This document shows positions 48,772-57,319 of a DNA stretch of 64,000 nt, piece after piece (position 1 is the first letter of the stretch; the number at the start of each line of letters is the position of its first letter). This stretch comes from Saccharopolyspora_C sp047200635. GTDB lineage: Bacteria > Actinomycetota > Actinomycetes > Mycobacteriales > Pseudonocardiaceae. The stretch covers positions 1 to 64,000 of the forward strand of contig NZ_JBJZOI010000020.1 of assembly GCF_047200635.1 (NCBI RefSeq), in the 5' to 3' direction. The position numbers were made by a program, and so were the translations under genes. Under the pieces are notes generated by a model. It worked only from the letters and a program-made list of their open reading frames with translations, had not been told where the DNA came from and did no database searches.

Positions 48772-48806
48772 GCGGGAGCGGCGCACCAGTCCTGCGCCGC
48801 TCCCGC
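48772..48806 (-). terminator. Hairpin between precursor and exporter genes
   Basis: A perfect 14-bp GC-rich stem (48772-48785 with 48793-48806) and 7-nt loop begin 58 bp downstream of the precursor stop and 93 bp before the exporter start. No T-tract follows on the minus strand. It probably attenuates read-through or protects the precursor mRNA, so that peptide exceeds transporter. Confidence 0.65.
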
Positions 48807-48864
48807 CCCTCCCAGCCCGCCGGCGGACTCAGCGGTCCGCCGCGAGTGCGACGGCCTGCGTCCG

Positions 48865-49008
48865 TCAGTGGCAGGTGAGGAGGCTGACCGTGCTGTTGGC
48901 GCAGGAGGCCAGCAGGCTCAGGTTGCTGCCGTTGTCACCGCCACCACCGCCGCCGAACGAGGCGTCCTCGTGCGCTTCCAGCTCCTGCAGCTGCAGCACC
49001 ATCTCCAT
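48865..49008 (-). CDS. ramS: SapB/AmfS-family class III lanthipeptide precursor
   Basis: This 47-aa precursor starts MEMVLQLQELEAHEDASF, with the class III leader motif LxLQxLE. A run of six Gly (19-24) follows, then a core with two SxxSxnC motifs: Ser28-x2-Ser31-x4-Cys36 and Ser39-x2-Ser42-x3-Cys46, plus a terminal His47. SapB and AmfS share the same double motif, which becomes two lanthionine or labionin rings. The ATG at 49008 follows an AGAAGGGAA ribosome site; a second ATG (49002) is in frame. It lies 84 bp after the lanKC gene. The mature peptide is probably a surfactant-like morphogen for aerial growth; that is inference from the family. Confidence 0.9.
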   Translation of the reverse strand: MEMVLQLQELEAHEDASFGGGGGGDNGSNLSLLASCANSTVSLLTCH

Positions 49009-49030
49009 GATCGTTCCCTTCTCCAGTGGA

Positions 49031-49050
49031 CCGGGCGGTCTTCCGCCCGG
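49031..49050. promoter_or_regulatory. Short perfect hairpin before the precursor gene
   Basis: An 8-bp perfect stem (49031-49038 with 49043-49050) with a four-base loop lies between the lanKC stop and the precursor ribosome site. It could be a processing or stability element in the operon mRNA. Confidence 0.4.
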
Positions 49051-49092
49051 GGTTCGCGAGGACGCGGTTCGCGCGTCCGGTGGGGCCCGGGA

Positions 49093-51669
49093 TCAGGGCT
49101 GGTCCCCGAGGAACGGCAGCACCCGTCCGTGCCCGTCGAGCACCGCCGCGACGGTGGCGAGCACCCCGGCGCCGCCGGTGGCGACGTCCATCGACAGCCG
49201 CAGCAGCTGGTTGCCGGGCATGGCGATCCCGTCCGCACCGATCGGCACCGCGTGCCAGCCCAGCGCCGCCAGGTGCGCGTCGATGTCCGCGCGGAGGCGC
49301 GGATCGGGGTCGCGCCGGTCGGCCGCCGCCAGCGCCGCCAGCAGCCCGCAGCGACCGTGCAGCAGCCCGGGGTGGATGACGAACTCGCCGGAGCAGGCCG
49401 CCAGCAGTTCCGGTTGCCGGTGCAGGCATTCCGCCCCGGGGTGGCGCCGCGCGAGCTCTTCGGCGACCAGCGCGATGCCCGCGCTGCCGACGCCCAGGTA
49501 GGGCAGGGTTCGGGAGCCGTCGCGCACCTGGCTGCCGCCGCCGTCGACGGGCGCGCACTCGTCGAGGTCCCGCAGCAGCGCCCGGTCGGCCAGCTCCAGC
49601 CAGTCGCGCTCGCCGGTCTCGTCGTGCAGGTGCGCGAACAGCAGCGCGGGCCCGGACCAGCCCGCGAGCAGCCCGGCCCGCCCGACCCCGTCCGATGTCC
49701 CGGGTTCGCCCGCCTCTCCGACGGGCTCGGACGCGCCGGTGGGCTCGGCCAGCTCCTCGGCCAGCCCGTCGGCGAGGTCCAGCGCGCGGTGCAGCAGGTC
49801 GCGGTCGTCGCGGCGGCGCGCGAAGTGCAGCAGCGTCAGCGCGATGCCCGCCCGCCCACCCGCGTAGCCGCGGTCCGCGGTCCGGCGGGCCGCGTCCGCC
49901 GAGGCCTCCAGCAGGTCGTCCGCGGCGTCCCGGTGCCCCAGCCCGTCCAGCGCGTACGCGATCCCGTGCGCGCCGTCCAGCAGCCCCGGCCGGGTCGGCA
50001 GGGTGCGGCGCACCGCCGCCAGCAACCAGCGCTCGTGCTCCGGGAAGCGCCCGGCACCCGCTTCGGCGAGCGCGTGCAGCACCCCGGCCGCACCGTGCGC
50101 GAATCCGGTGCCACCGCTGCGGAACTGCTCGATGTCGCCGGGGAACAGCCGGTCCGCCCGCTCCGGGGTGGCGCTGCCGAGGACGCCGGCGGCGAGGCCC
50201 GCGCGGACCGCTCCCCAGTCCGGGGCGGCCCGGTCCAGCTCGGTCGTCGCCGGCCGCGCGTCGGCGGGCAGCAGCCGCTCGCGCACCGCCGCCGCGAACT
50301 CCGGCGGCAACCCGAAGCGCTCGCGCACCACGGCCAGCAGCGCGTCGAGCCTGCCCGGGGCCAGCTCCAGCAGCGGGTTCAGCGGCAGGAACAACCACAG
50401 CGCGAGCGCGGCCAGGGCGCGTCGGTCCACCTCCGGCCCGCGCACCCCGGCGGGGGCGCGGAAACCGGGCGCGCCCAGCGCGGGCCGGGGCGCGTCGGCG
50501 TCCAGCGAGGCCATCTCGAAGTCGACCAGCGCGACCGAGTCGTCCTCGTCGACCAGCACGTTCAACGGGTGCAGGTCGCCGAACACGACGCCGCGCCGGT
50601 GCACCTCGGCGACCAGCTCGCGGACCCGCTCCAGCAGCGCCAGCGCGCGCTCGGCGTAGCGGGCGCGGTCCTCGGCGGTGGCCGCGCCCCGGGTCAGCGG
50701 GTAGTGGCGCGCCAGCCAGGAACCCAGCGAGCGACCGGGCATCAGCTCCATCGCGAGGAAGGCGTGCTCCCACACCGGCAGCAGCTCGTGCGCCCCGGGA
50801 ACCCCGGGAACCCCGGCCAGCCGCCGCAGCACCGCGTGCTCGCGGCGCAACCGGGCCCGCGCGTCGGTGCCGTCGCGGTCCAGCCCGGCGTGCGGGCGGG
50901 CCTCCTTGAGCACCACCTCGGCGCCGTCGGATTCGCGGACCGCGCGGTACACCCCGCCGCCGTTGGAGAAGTGCAGCGAGGACGTCACCCGGTACGGGAA
51001 CCGCTGCGGCTCCCCGGCCCGGCGCGCCGCCAGGTGCGGTTCCAGGAATGCGGGCAACCGCACCCATCCGGGCACCGAGAAACGCGGTCCGCGCTCGTCG
51101 GGAACGAGTTCGCCGTCGGGCCGCCGCACCGCGAGCACCCGGTTCCCGCCCCGTTCCGCCCACCGCTGCTCGAATCCGCCGTAGCGCACGTGCACGGGAC
51201 CGGAACCGAATCGCAGATCGCTCAGCACGTACGGTCCCGGTTCCCCGTCGAGCAGCGCGGCGAGCTCGCGCACCACCCGTTCCAGCTGGACGTCGTCGAC
51301 CGGATAAACCGTGATGAACTTACCGCTCCCGGAACGGGGCGCGTATTTCGAGTTCCGGGCCAGCAGCGCTTCGCGATCGCGCAGGTGCTTGAACGCGACG
51401 CGATTGCGCAGGCAGTGGTCACCGGCGATCCGCAGCACCCGCTCCGCGTTCGCGAGGGTGGCCGAGACGTGCACCTTCCAGCCCTGATCGGGCAGCGGGA
51501 CGCCGGTCGGGCGCAGCATCCGCCAGGTCCCCGAATCGTGCTCGAACCAGCCGCCGGGTTCCGGGACCGCCAGCATCCGAGCGTATTCACCGGAATCGCC
51601 GGCGGAACCGGTCCACTCGTCGAAGAAGAGCGGATCGGCGAAGCAGAAAGCTTCGTACCGGAGATCCAT
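49093..51669 (-). CDS. ramC: Class III lanthionine synthetase LanKC (RamC/AmfT-like)
   Basis: This 858-aa trifunctional enzyme has an N-terminal lyase domain (about 1-215), a Ser/Thr kinase domain (about 225-480) and a C-terminal LanC-like cyclase (about 500-858). Kinase features are Lys255 in VVLKEA, GDLHPLN at 364-370 and DFE at 383-385. It phosphorylates Ser/Thr of the precursor, eliminates phosphate and closes the rings. The Cys/His zinc ligands of true LanC domains are not all apparent, which favours class III over class IV. ATG 51669 has AAAGG upstream. It heads the operon lanKC-precursor-exporters, the same order as ramC-ramS-ramA-ramB. Confidence 0.93.
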   Translation of the reverse strand: MDLRYEAFCFADPLFFDEWTGSAGDSGEYARMLAVPEPGGWFEHDSGTWRMLRPTGVPLPDQGWKVHVSATLANAERVLRIAGDHCLRNRVAFKHLRDREALLARNSKYAPRSGSGKFITVYPVDDVQLERVVRELAALLDGEPGPYVLSDLRFGSGPVHVRYGGFEQRWAERGGNRVLAVRRPDGELVPDERGPRFSVPGWVRLPAFLEPHLAARRAGEPQRFPYRVTSSLHFSNGGGVYRAVRESDGAEVVLKEARPHAGLDRDGTDARARLRREHAVLRRLAGVPGVPGAHELLPVWEHAFLAMELMPGRSLGSWLARHYPLTRGAATAEDRARYAERALALLERVRELVAEVHRRGVVFGDLHPLNVLVDEDDSVALVDFEMASLDADAPRPALGAPGFRAPAGVRGPEVDRRALAALALWLFLPLNPLLELAPGRLDALLAVVRERFGLPPEFAAAVRERLLPADARPATTELDRAAPDWGAVRAGLAAGVLGSATPERADRLFPGDIEQFRSGGTGFAHGAAGVLHALAEAGAGRFPEHERWLLAAVRRTLPTRPGLLDGAHGIAYALDGLGHRDAADDLLEASADAARRTADRGYAGGRAGIALTLLHFARRRDDRDLLHRALDLADGLAEELAEPTGASEPVGEAGEPGTSDGVGRAGLLAGWSGPALLFAHLHDETGERDWLELADRALLRDLDECAPVDGGGSQVRDGSRTLPYLGVGSAGIALVAEELARRHPGAECLHRQPELLAACSGEFVIHPGLLHGRCGLLAALAAADRRDPDPRLRADIDAHLAALGWHAVPIGADGIAMPGNQLLRLSMDVATGGAGVLATVAAVLDGHGRVLPFLGDQP

Positions 51670-51971
51670 GGCGCACCTTTCAGCGAACAGCGATCTGGAA
51701 ATTCCCGCGACAACTCGTCGATGCCGACGCCCCCTCGGTCGCAGTGAGATTTCCTCACGGACCGAACCCGGAAGCCAACCCGCCGAATCAGTGATCGCTC
51801 TAGCCTCGAAGAGTGACTACCTAGGTCTCGTTACCCGAAAGTACCGAGTGCGGTGCGGAGTCGAGAACGATCCGATCTCACCCGTTCGCCTGTAACACCG
51901 GCACTGGCAGCGCGCACGGGAATGGCGCGCCGGAGGCACCGGAATCGAATGCAGGAACGCGCGCGGGCCGC
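51670..51971. other. Intergenic region upstream of the lanthipeptide operon
   Basis: About 300 bp without a gene, between the end of rmlD and the lanKC start. It must contain the lanthipeptide operon promoter. An 8-bp palindrome ACCTAGGT lies at 51819-51826 in an AT-richer patch. No LuxR-family regulator gene (ramR/amfR) is present here. Confidence 0.45.
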
Positions 51972-52889
51972 TCAGCCGCGCAGCGCGGCACCGTCCTGCG
52001 CGAAGGCCTCCGCCAACGCGGCCCGCCAGTGCCGCAGCGGGGTCAGCCCCGACTCGGTCCACGAGCGCGACGAGAGCACCGAGTACGCCGGGCGCGGAGC
52101 CGGGCGCGGGAAGTCCGCGGTCGTGCAGGGACGCACCCGCTCCGGATCGGCGCCGAGCTCGGCGAACACCGCCCGCGCGAAGCCGTACCAGCTGGTGCTC
52201 CCGGCGTTGGTGCAGTGCAGCACCCGCCGCCCCGGATCGCGCCGCGCCGCCAGCAGCCCGGCCAGCTCCAGCAGGCCGGCCGCGAGGTCACCGGTCCAGG
52301 TCGGCGCGCCGATCTGGTCGTCGACCACGGTGACCTCCGGGCGCTCCCCGGCGAGGCGCGCCATGGTCTTCACGAAGTTGCCGCCCCCGGCGCCGTAGAC
52401 CCACGCGGTGCGCACCACCCAGGAGCGCTCCGCGGCCGCCAGCACCGCGCGCTCCCCCGCGAGCTTCGTGCGCCCGTAGGCGGTGCGCGGCCCGGTCGGG
52501 TCCTCGGGCTCGTAGGGCCGCCCGGCGTCCCCGGCGAAGACGTAGTCGGTGGAGACGTGCGCCAGCGGCACCCGGCGCACCGCGCACGCGCGAGCGAGCG
52601 CGGCGGCACCCGCCTCGTTGATCGCGGCCGCCGCCTCCGGCTCGCTCTCCGCCGCGTCCACCGCGGTGTGCGCGGCGGCGTTGAGCACCACCGGGCGCAG
52701 GTCGTTGTCCCGCGCGGTCTCGGCGAACGAGTCCACCGCGTCCCGGACGTCCTGCTCGTCGCGGAGGTCGAGCTCTCCGGAACCGGGGGCGTGCACCAGC
52801 CCGGCGAAGCCCTTGGCGCGACGGCTGAGCTCGCGGCCGAGCTGGCCGCGCCCGCCGGGAACCAGCAGCGCGATCCGTCCTGCGCTCAT
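51972..52889 (-). CDS. rmlD: dTDP-4-dehydrorhamnose reductase
   Basis: This 305-aa extended SDR enzyme catalyses the last step of dTDP-L-rhamnose synthesis. It has the nucleotide-binding GGRGQLGREL, HVSTDYVFAG and catalytic Tyr/Lys in YGRTKLAGE. ATG 52889 overlaps the rmlB stop (ATGA). dTDP-rhamnose is the donor for WbbL and probably for other glycosyltransferases in this window. Confidence 0.95.
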   Translation of the reverse strand: MSAGRIALLVPGGRGQLGRELSRRAKGFAGLVHAPGSGELDLRDEQDVRDAVDSFAETARDNDLRPVVLNAAAHTAVDAAESEPEAAAAINEAGAAALARACAVRRVPLAHVSTDYVFAGDAGRPYEPEDPTGPRTAYGRTKLAGERAVLAAAERSWVVRTAWVYGAGGGNFVKTMARLAGERPEVTVVDDQIGAPTWTGDLAAGLLELAGLLAARRDPGRRVLHCTNAGSTSWYGFARAVFAELGADPERVRPCTTADFPRPAPRPAYSVLSSRSWTESGLTPLRHWRAALAEAFAQDGAALRG

Positions 52890-53875
52890 CCGACGACCAG
52901 CGCCCGCTCCTTGAGCGGCTCCCACCAGGCCCGGTTCTCCCGGTACCAGCGGATCGTCTCCGCCAGGCCCTCGTCGAAGCCCACCACCGGGCGGTAGCCG
53001 AGCTCATCGGCGATCTTCGAGTGGTCCACGGAGTAGCGGCGGTCGTGGCCCTTGCGGTCCTCGACGCGGCGCACCAGCGCGGGATCCGCGTCCAGCTCGG
53101 CGAGCAGCCGCTCGGTCAGCCGGAGGTTGGTGAGCTCGGTGCCGCCGCCGATGTTGTAGATCTCACCCGGCCGCCCGGACTCGGTCACCAGCTGAATTCC
53201 CCGGCAGTGGTCGGTGACGTGCAGCCAGTCCCGCACGTTGCCGCCGTCGCCGTAGAGCGGGACCGGTTTGCCGTCCAGCAGGTTCGTGATGAACAGCGGC
53301 AGCATCTTCTCGGGGAACTGGTACGGGCCGTAGTTGTTCGAGCAGCGCGTCACGCAGACGGGGAGTCCGTGGGTGCGGAAGTAGGCCCGCGCCAGCAGGT
53401 CCGATCCCGCCTTCGCCGCCGAGTACGGCGAGTTCGGCTCCAGCAGGTGATCCTCGGGCCAGGACCCCTCGTCGATGGAGCCGTAGACCTCGTCGGTGGA
53501 CACGTGCACGAACCGGCTCACCTCGGCCGCCAGCGCGGCCTGCAGCAGCACGTCGGTGCCGACGACGTTGGTGCGGACGAAGTCCGAGGAACCCCGGATC
53601 GATCTGTCCACGTGGGACTCGGCGGCGAAGTGCACCACCACGTCCACCCCGCGCATCACGTCCGCGACCAGCTCCGCGTCGCAGATGTCCCCGCGCACGA
53701 AGCGGAGCCGCGGGTCGTCGGCGACCGGGCGCAGGTTCTCCTCGTTGCCCGCGTAGGTCAGCTTGTCCAGCACCACGACCTCGGCGTCGGCGAAGGCCGG
53801 GTGCTGCCCGCCGAGGACCTGCCGCGCGTAGTGCGACCCGATGAAACCGGCACCACCGGTGATCAGAACTCGCAT
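52886..53875 (-). CDS. rmlB: dTDP-glucose 4,6-dehydratase
   Basis: This 329-aa extended SDR enzyme converts dTDP-glucose to the 4-keto-6-deoxy sugar. It has TGGAGFIGSHY at the N-terminus, STDEVYGSI and catalytic YSAAKAGSD (Tyr/Lys), with the RCSNNYGPYQFPEKMLP family segment. ATG 53875 has GGGAAGG upstream. It is transcribed with rmlD. rmlA and rmlC are not in this window. Confidence 0.96.
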   Translation of the reverse strand: MRVLITGGAGFIGSHYARQVLGGQHPAFADAEVVVLDKLTYAGNEENLRPVADDPRLRFVRGDICDAELVADVMRGVDVVVHFAAESHVDRSIRGSSDFVRTNVVGTDVLLQAALAAEVSRFVHVSTDEVYGSIDEGSWPEDHLLEPNSPYSAAKAGSDLLARAYFRTHGLPVCVTRCSNNYGPYQFPEKMLPLFITNLLDGKPVPLYGDGGNVRDWLHVTDHCRGIQLVTESGRPGEIYNIGGGTELTNLRLTERLLAELDADPALVRRVEDRKGHDRRYSVDHSKIADELGYRPVVGFDEGLAETIRWYRENRAWWEPLKERALVVG

Positions 53876-54138
53876 GGGACCTTCCCTGGGAGGGCTGGGC
53901 GGACCGGCGCGGGCCGGGCCGGGACTTCCGCGGGCAGTCTGCCACGCTCCCGACCGCGGAAAGTCACGGTGCCCGTGCACTCGCGGTGGTCGACGTGGGT
54001 CCGCCGTTCGAGTGACGTCGATCGTCCCGCCCGCGCGCAACCCCGGTGACAGATCACCGTTAGCCTGCACGGTGACCCCGCCGAAAATCACCCCGGCGAG
54101 GTGTAACGCTCGCATGGCAGGCCCAAGGAGGATTCGGC

Positions 54139-55902
54139 GTGGACGACCGGTCGCGACGGCCAGGTGGCCCACCAGGGCAACCCGGCAGGCCTGTTCCCCC
54201 GCGCGGCCCGCAAGGCAGCCCACCGGGCCGCCCCCGCCCCGGTGCGACGCCCCAGGGCGGACGTCCCTCCCCCGGCGAACCCCGCAAACCCGCGCCCGCG
54301 GACCGCGGCGCACCTCCGGAGCGCCCGGCGCGGCGCGGCCGGGGCGACCGACCGCGCGACCCCGCCGCCCCGCCGGCGCCGCCACCGCCCGACGAGCTGG
54401 CGCGCGCGTCCCGCCGCCGCGACGACTCCCGTCGCGGTGGGAGCGCCGTCGGCCGCACCGTGGTGGCGCTGCTGTCCGTCGTGGTGCTCGGCACCACCGG
54501 CTACGCCTGGGGCACGCTGCGCAACCTGAACAACGGGCTCTCCGGCAGCGACGTGATCGGCAGCGGGCTGAACTCGCCCGACGGCGCCACCGACGTGCTG
54601 CTCATCGGCAACGACAGCCGCACCGACGCCGACGGCAACCCGCTGCCCGAGGACGTGCTCAGGACCCTGCGCACCACCGACGACGAGGGCGGCGACCTCA
54701 CCGACACGATGATCCTCATGCGCATCCCCAACGGGGGTCAGCGCGCCAGCGCGGTGTCCTTCCCGCGCGACACCCTCGTGGAGCTCGGCAACGGCTACGG
54801 GGAGCAGAAGCTGAACTCCGCGCTGGGTCGGGCCAAGAGCGAGGCGCGGCACGAACTGGAGGCCGAGGGCGTCACCGATTCCCGGGAGCTGGAGCTGCGG
54901 TCCAAGGCCGAGGGCCAGAAGTTCCTGATCAAGACCATCGAGGAGCTGGCGGGCGTCAGCATCGACCACTACGCCGAGGTCAACCTGCTGGGCTTCCACG
55001 ACATCACCACGGCCGTCGGCGGCGTCGACGTGTGCCTGCTGGAGGACGTGGACGACAGCGACTACTCCGGCGCGGTCTTCGAGGCGGGCCCGCAGACGAT
55101 CGCGGGCGCCGACGCCCTGGCCTTCGTCCGCCAGCGGCACGGACTGCCCCGCGGCGACCTGGACCGCGTCGTGCGCCAGCAGGTGTTCATGTCCGGGCTG
55201 GCGGGCAAGATGCTCTCCAGCGGGACCCTGAGCGACCCGACCAAGCTCAGCGCGCTGATGGAGGCGCTGAAGAAGTCCGTCGTGCTGGACCAGGGCTGGG
55301 ACGTCGTCGACTTCGCCCAGCAGATGTCGGGCATCGCGGGCGGCGACATCGACTTCCAGACCATCCCGGTCGAGCTGGTCGGCGAGTCCGGTGTGGAGGA
55401 CGTCGAGGCGAACCCGCGCGAGGTCAAGCAGTTCGTCGACAACCTGCTGCTGCCGCCCGCCGAGCGGCAGGCCAAGGAGCAGGCGGCCAAGGCCGCCGAG
55501 GAGCAGCGCAGCGGCACCACGGTGAGCGTGTTCAACGCCTCCGGGGAGACCGGGCTCGCGAGCGAGGTGCTCAGCGCGCTGAGCGAGGAGGGCTTCGCCC
55601 AGGGCGGCAGTTCCAACGCGGACTCGATGCCCAGCTCGCTGGTCTACCACGCGCCGGGCGACGAGGCCGTGGCGCAGCAGGTGGCCGACTCGCTCGGCGG
55701 ACTGCCGCTGCGGGAGAGCAGCAACCTCGGGCAGGGCACCGTCGAGGTCTACGTCGGCGGCGACTACCAGGGCCCCGGCGCGCAGAACTTCGCCGGGCGC
55801 GGGCAGATCCGGCTCGACGGTCCGCGCCCGCTGCCCGCGCAGCAGAACCCGAACGGCCCGGAGGAGCCGATCACCGCCGGCGGGGTCCCCTGCGTGAACT
55901 GA
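54139..55902 (+). CDS. LCP-family ligase with LytR_C domain
   Basis: This 587-aa protein has a proline/arginine-rich cytoplasmic N-terminus (about 1-100) and one membrane helix (about 104-124). An extracellular LytR-CpsA-Psr domain follows (DVLLIGNDSRTDADG; VSFPRDTLVELGNGYGEQKL; FVRQRHGLPRGDLDRVVRQQ), then a LytR_C domain (about 455-545: TTVSVFNASGETGLASEVL). LCP enzymes attach glycopolymers such as arabinogalactan to peptidoglycan; Rv3267 is the positional counterpart. GTG start with AAGGAGG. It ends GGVPCVN. Confidence 0.93.
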   Translation: MDDRSRRPGGPPGQPGRPVPPRGPQGSPPGRPRPGATPQGGRPSPGEPRKPAPADRGAPPERPARRGRGDRPRDPAAPPAPPPPDELARASRRRDDSRRGGSAVGRTVVALLSVVVLGTTGYAWGTLRNLNNGLSGSDVIGSGLNSPDGATDVLLIGNDSRTDADGNPLPEDVLRTLRTTDDEGGDLTDTMILMRIPNGGQRASAVSFPRDTLVELGNGYGEQKLNSALGRAKSEARHELEAEGVTDSRELELRSKAEGQKFLIKTIEELAGVSIDHYAEVNLLGFHDITTAVGGVDVCLLEDVDDSDYSGAVFEAGPQTIAGADALAFVRQRHGLPRGDLDRVVRQQVFMSGLAGKMLSSGTLSDPTKLSALMEALKKSVVLDQGWDVVDFAQQMSGIAGGDIDFQTIPVELVGESGVEDVEANPREVKQFVDNLLLPPAERQAKEQAAKAAEEQRSGTTVSVFNASGETGLASEVLSALSEEGFAQGGSSNADSMPSSLVYHAPGDEAVAQQVADSLGGLPLRESSNLGQGTVEVYVGGDYQGPGAQNFAGRGQIRLDGPRPLPAQQNPNGPEEPITAGGVPCVN

Positions 55903-56033
55903 TCACCGACACCGCCGCGCCGACCGCCGAACGCCCGCGCTCGGCGGGCCGCTCCCGCTAAGGTGGATCGACCTGTGATCGGCCCGCCGCGGGGCGTCCG
56001 ACCGGGCCGGGTCGCCGCACCGGGGGAGGGATC

Positions 56034-57230
56034 GTGGCCGACGAACAGCTGCCGCCCGACCGCGCGGACGCGCGGGCACCGGAGTCGGCGGCGGCGCGGC
56101 CGCCCCGGGGACGGCGATTGCTGCGGATCGGCGGCCGGGCCCTGCTCGCGCTGCTGTCCGCGTGCGCGCTGGCCGTGACCGCCGCCGGGTGGACCGCGCT
56201 GGACCAGCTCAGCGGCGAGGTGAGCAGCTCGGAGGTCCTCGTCGAGGAGCCGCCGGACGCGCCCCGGGCCGACGACGGCGCCACCGACGTGCTGCTGGTC
56301 GGCAGCGACAGCCGCACCGACGCGCGGGGCGAGCCGCTGCCGCTGGACGTGCTGCGCGCCCTGCGCACCGAGAGCACCAGCGGGCTCAACACCGACACCC
56401 TGATCCTGCTGCGCGTCCCGCACGACGGTGCGCGACCCACCGCGGTCTCGCTGCCCAGGGACACCTCGGTCCCGGTGCCCGGAGGCGGCACCCAGAAGAT
56501 CAACGCGGTGTACGGCCTGGCGAAGGCGGCCGCGGGTCGGCGAGGCGCGGACGAGGCCGCGGCGCGACTGGCCGGGCAGCGAGCCCTGGTGCGCAGCGCG
56601 CAGGACCTCGCCGGGGTCCGGGTGGACCACTACGCGGAGGTGAACCTGCTCGGCTTCTACGAGGTCACCGAGGCTCTGGGCGGGGTCGAGGTGTGCCTGC
56701 GGCAGGCGACCAGCGACAAGGACTCCGGCGCCGACTTCGCCGCGGGCAGGCAGACGGTCTCGGGCGGTGACGCGCTGGCCTTCGTCCGCCAGCGGCACGG
56801 GCTGCCCCGGGGGGACCTGGACCGGATCGTGCGCCAGCAGGTGTTCCTGGCGGCCGTGACGCACGAGCTGCTGTCCACCGGGACGCTCACCGATCCGGCG
56901 AAGCTGGCGGAGCTGCGGGACGCGGCGGGGCGGTCGGTGGTGCTCGACCGGAGCTGGGACATCGCCGGGTTCGCCGCGCGGATGGAGGACCTCGCCTCGG
57001 GCGGCGTGCGGTTCGTCACGCTGCCGGTGCGCTCCACGGCCGCGCGCGACGAGCACGGGCAGAGCGTGGTGGCGGTGGACCGGGCCGAGGTCCGCGAGTT
57101 CGTCGCCGGGCTGGTCCACCCCTCCGGTTTCTCCGGCGGCGGCGCGGTCGCCCTGGACGGGGGCGCCCGCCGCGCGGCCCCCGCGCCGCGGAACCCCATC
57201 ACCTCCGACGGCATCCCCTGCGTGAACTGA
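56034..57230 (+). CDS. LCP-family ligase, short form
   Basis: This 398-aa paralogue of the preceding protein has a short cytoplasmic tail, one membrane helix (about 34-52) and an LCP domain with DVLLVGSDSRTDARG, VSLPRDTSVPVPGGG, KINAVYGLAK and FVRQRHGLPRGDLDRIVRQQ. It lacks the LytR_C domain but keeps the same Cys-Val-Asn end (SDGIPCVN). It probably also ligates a wall polymer. GTG start with GGGGGAGGG. It lies 131 bp after the first LCP gene, suggesting a local duplication. Confidence 0.92.
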   Translation: MADEQLPPDRADARAPESAAARPPRGRRLLRIGGRALLALLSACALAVTAAGWTALDQLSGEVSSSEVLVEEPPDAPRADDGATDVLLVGSDSRTDARGEPLPLDVLRALRTESTSGLNTDTLILLRVPHDGARPTAVSLPRDTSVPVPGGGTQKINAVYGLAKAAAGRRGADEAAARLAGQRALVRSAQDLAGVRVDHYAEVNLLGFYEVTEALGGVEVCLRQATSDKDSGADFAAGRQTVSGGDALAFVRQRHGLPRGDLDRIVRQQVFLAAVTHELLSTGTLTDPAKLAELRDAAGRSVVLDRSWDIAGFAARMEDLASGGVRFVTLPVRSTAARDEHGQSVVAVDRAEVREFVAGLVHPSGFSGGGAVALDGGARRAAPAPRNPITSDGIPCVN

Positions 57231-57319
57231 CCGCTCCCGATCCGGTCCCGTCGACGGGGAGGCCGCCGGCCACCGGCACCCCGGCGACGGCCGCGGCGAC
57301 GGGCTCCTAGGCTGCGGGG

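Noticed and set aside
49093..51669. Class IV (LanL) assignment for the lanthionine synthetase
   Set aside because: The C-terminal domain lacks a convincing Cys/Cys/His zinc triad, and the precursor has the SxxSxnC pattern and leader motif of class III.
47086..51747. Very long plus-strand open frame (about 1550 codons) opposite the lanthipeptide operon
   Set aside because: The translation is Arg/Gln/Gly-rich shadow sequence, while the minus strand encodes well-recognised LanKC, precursor and ABC exporter genes.
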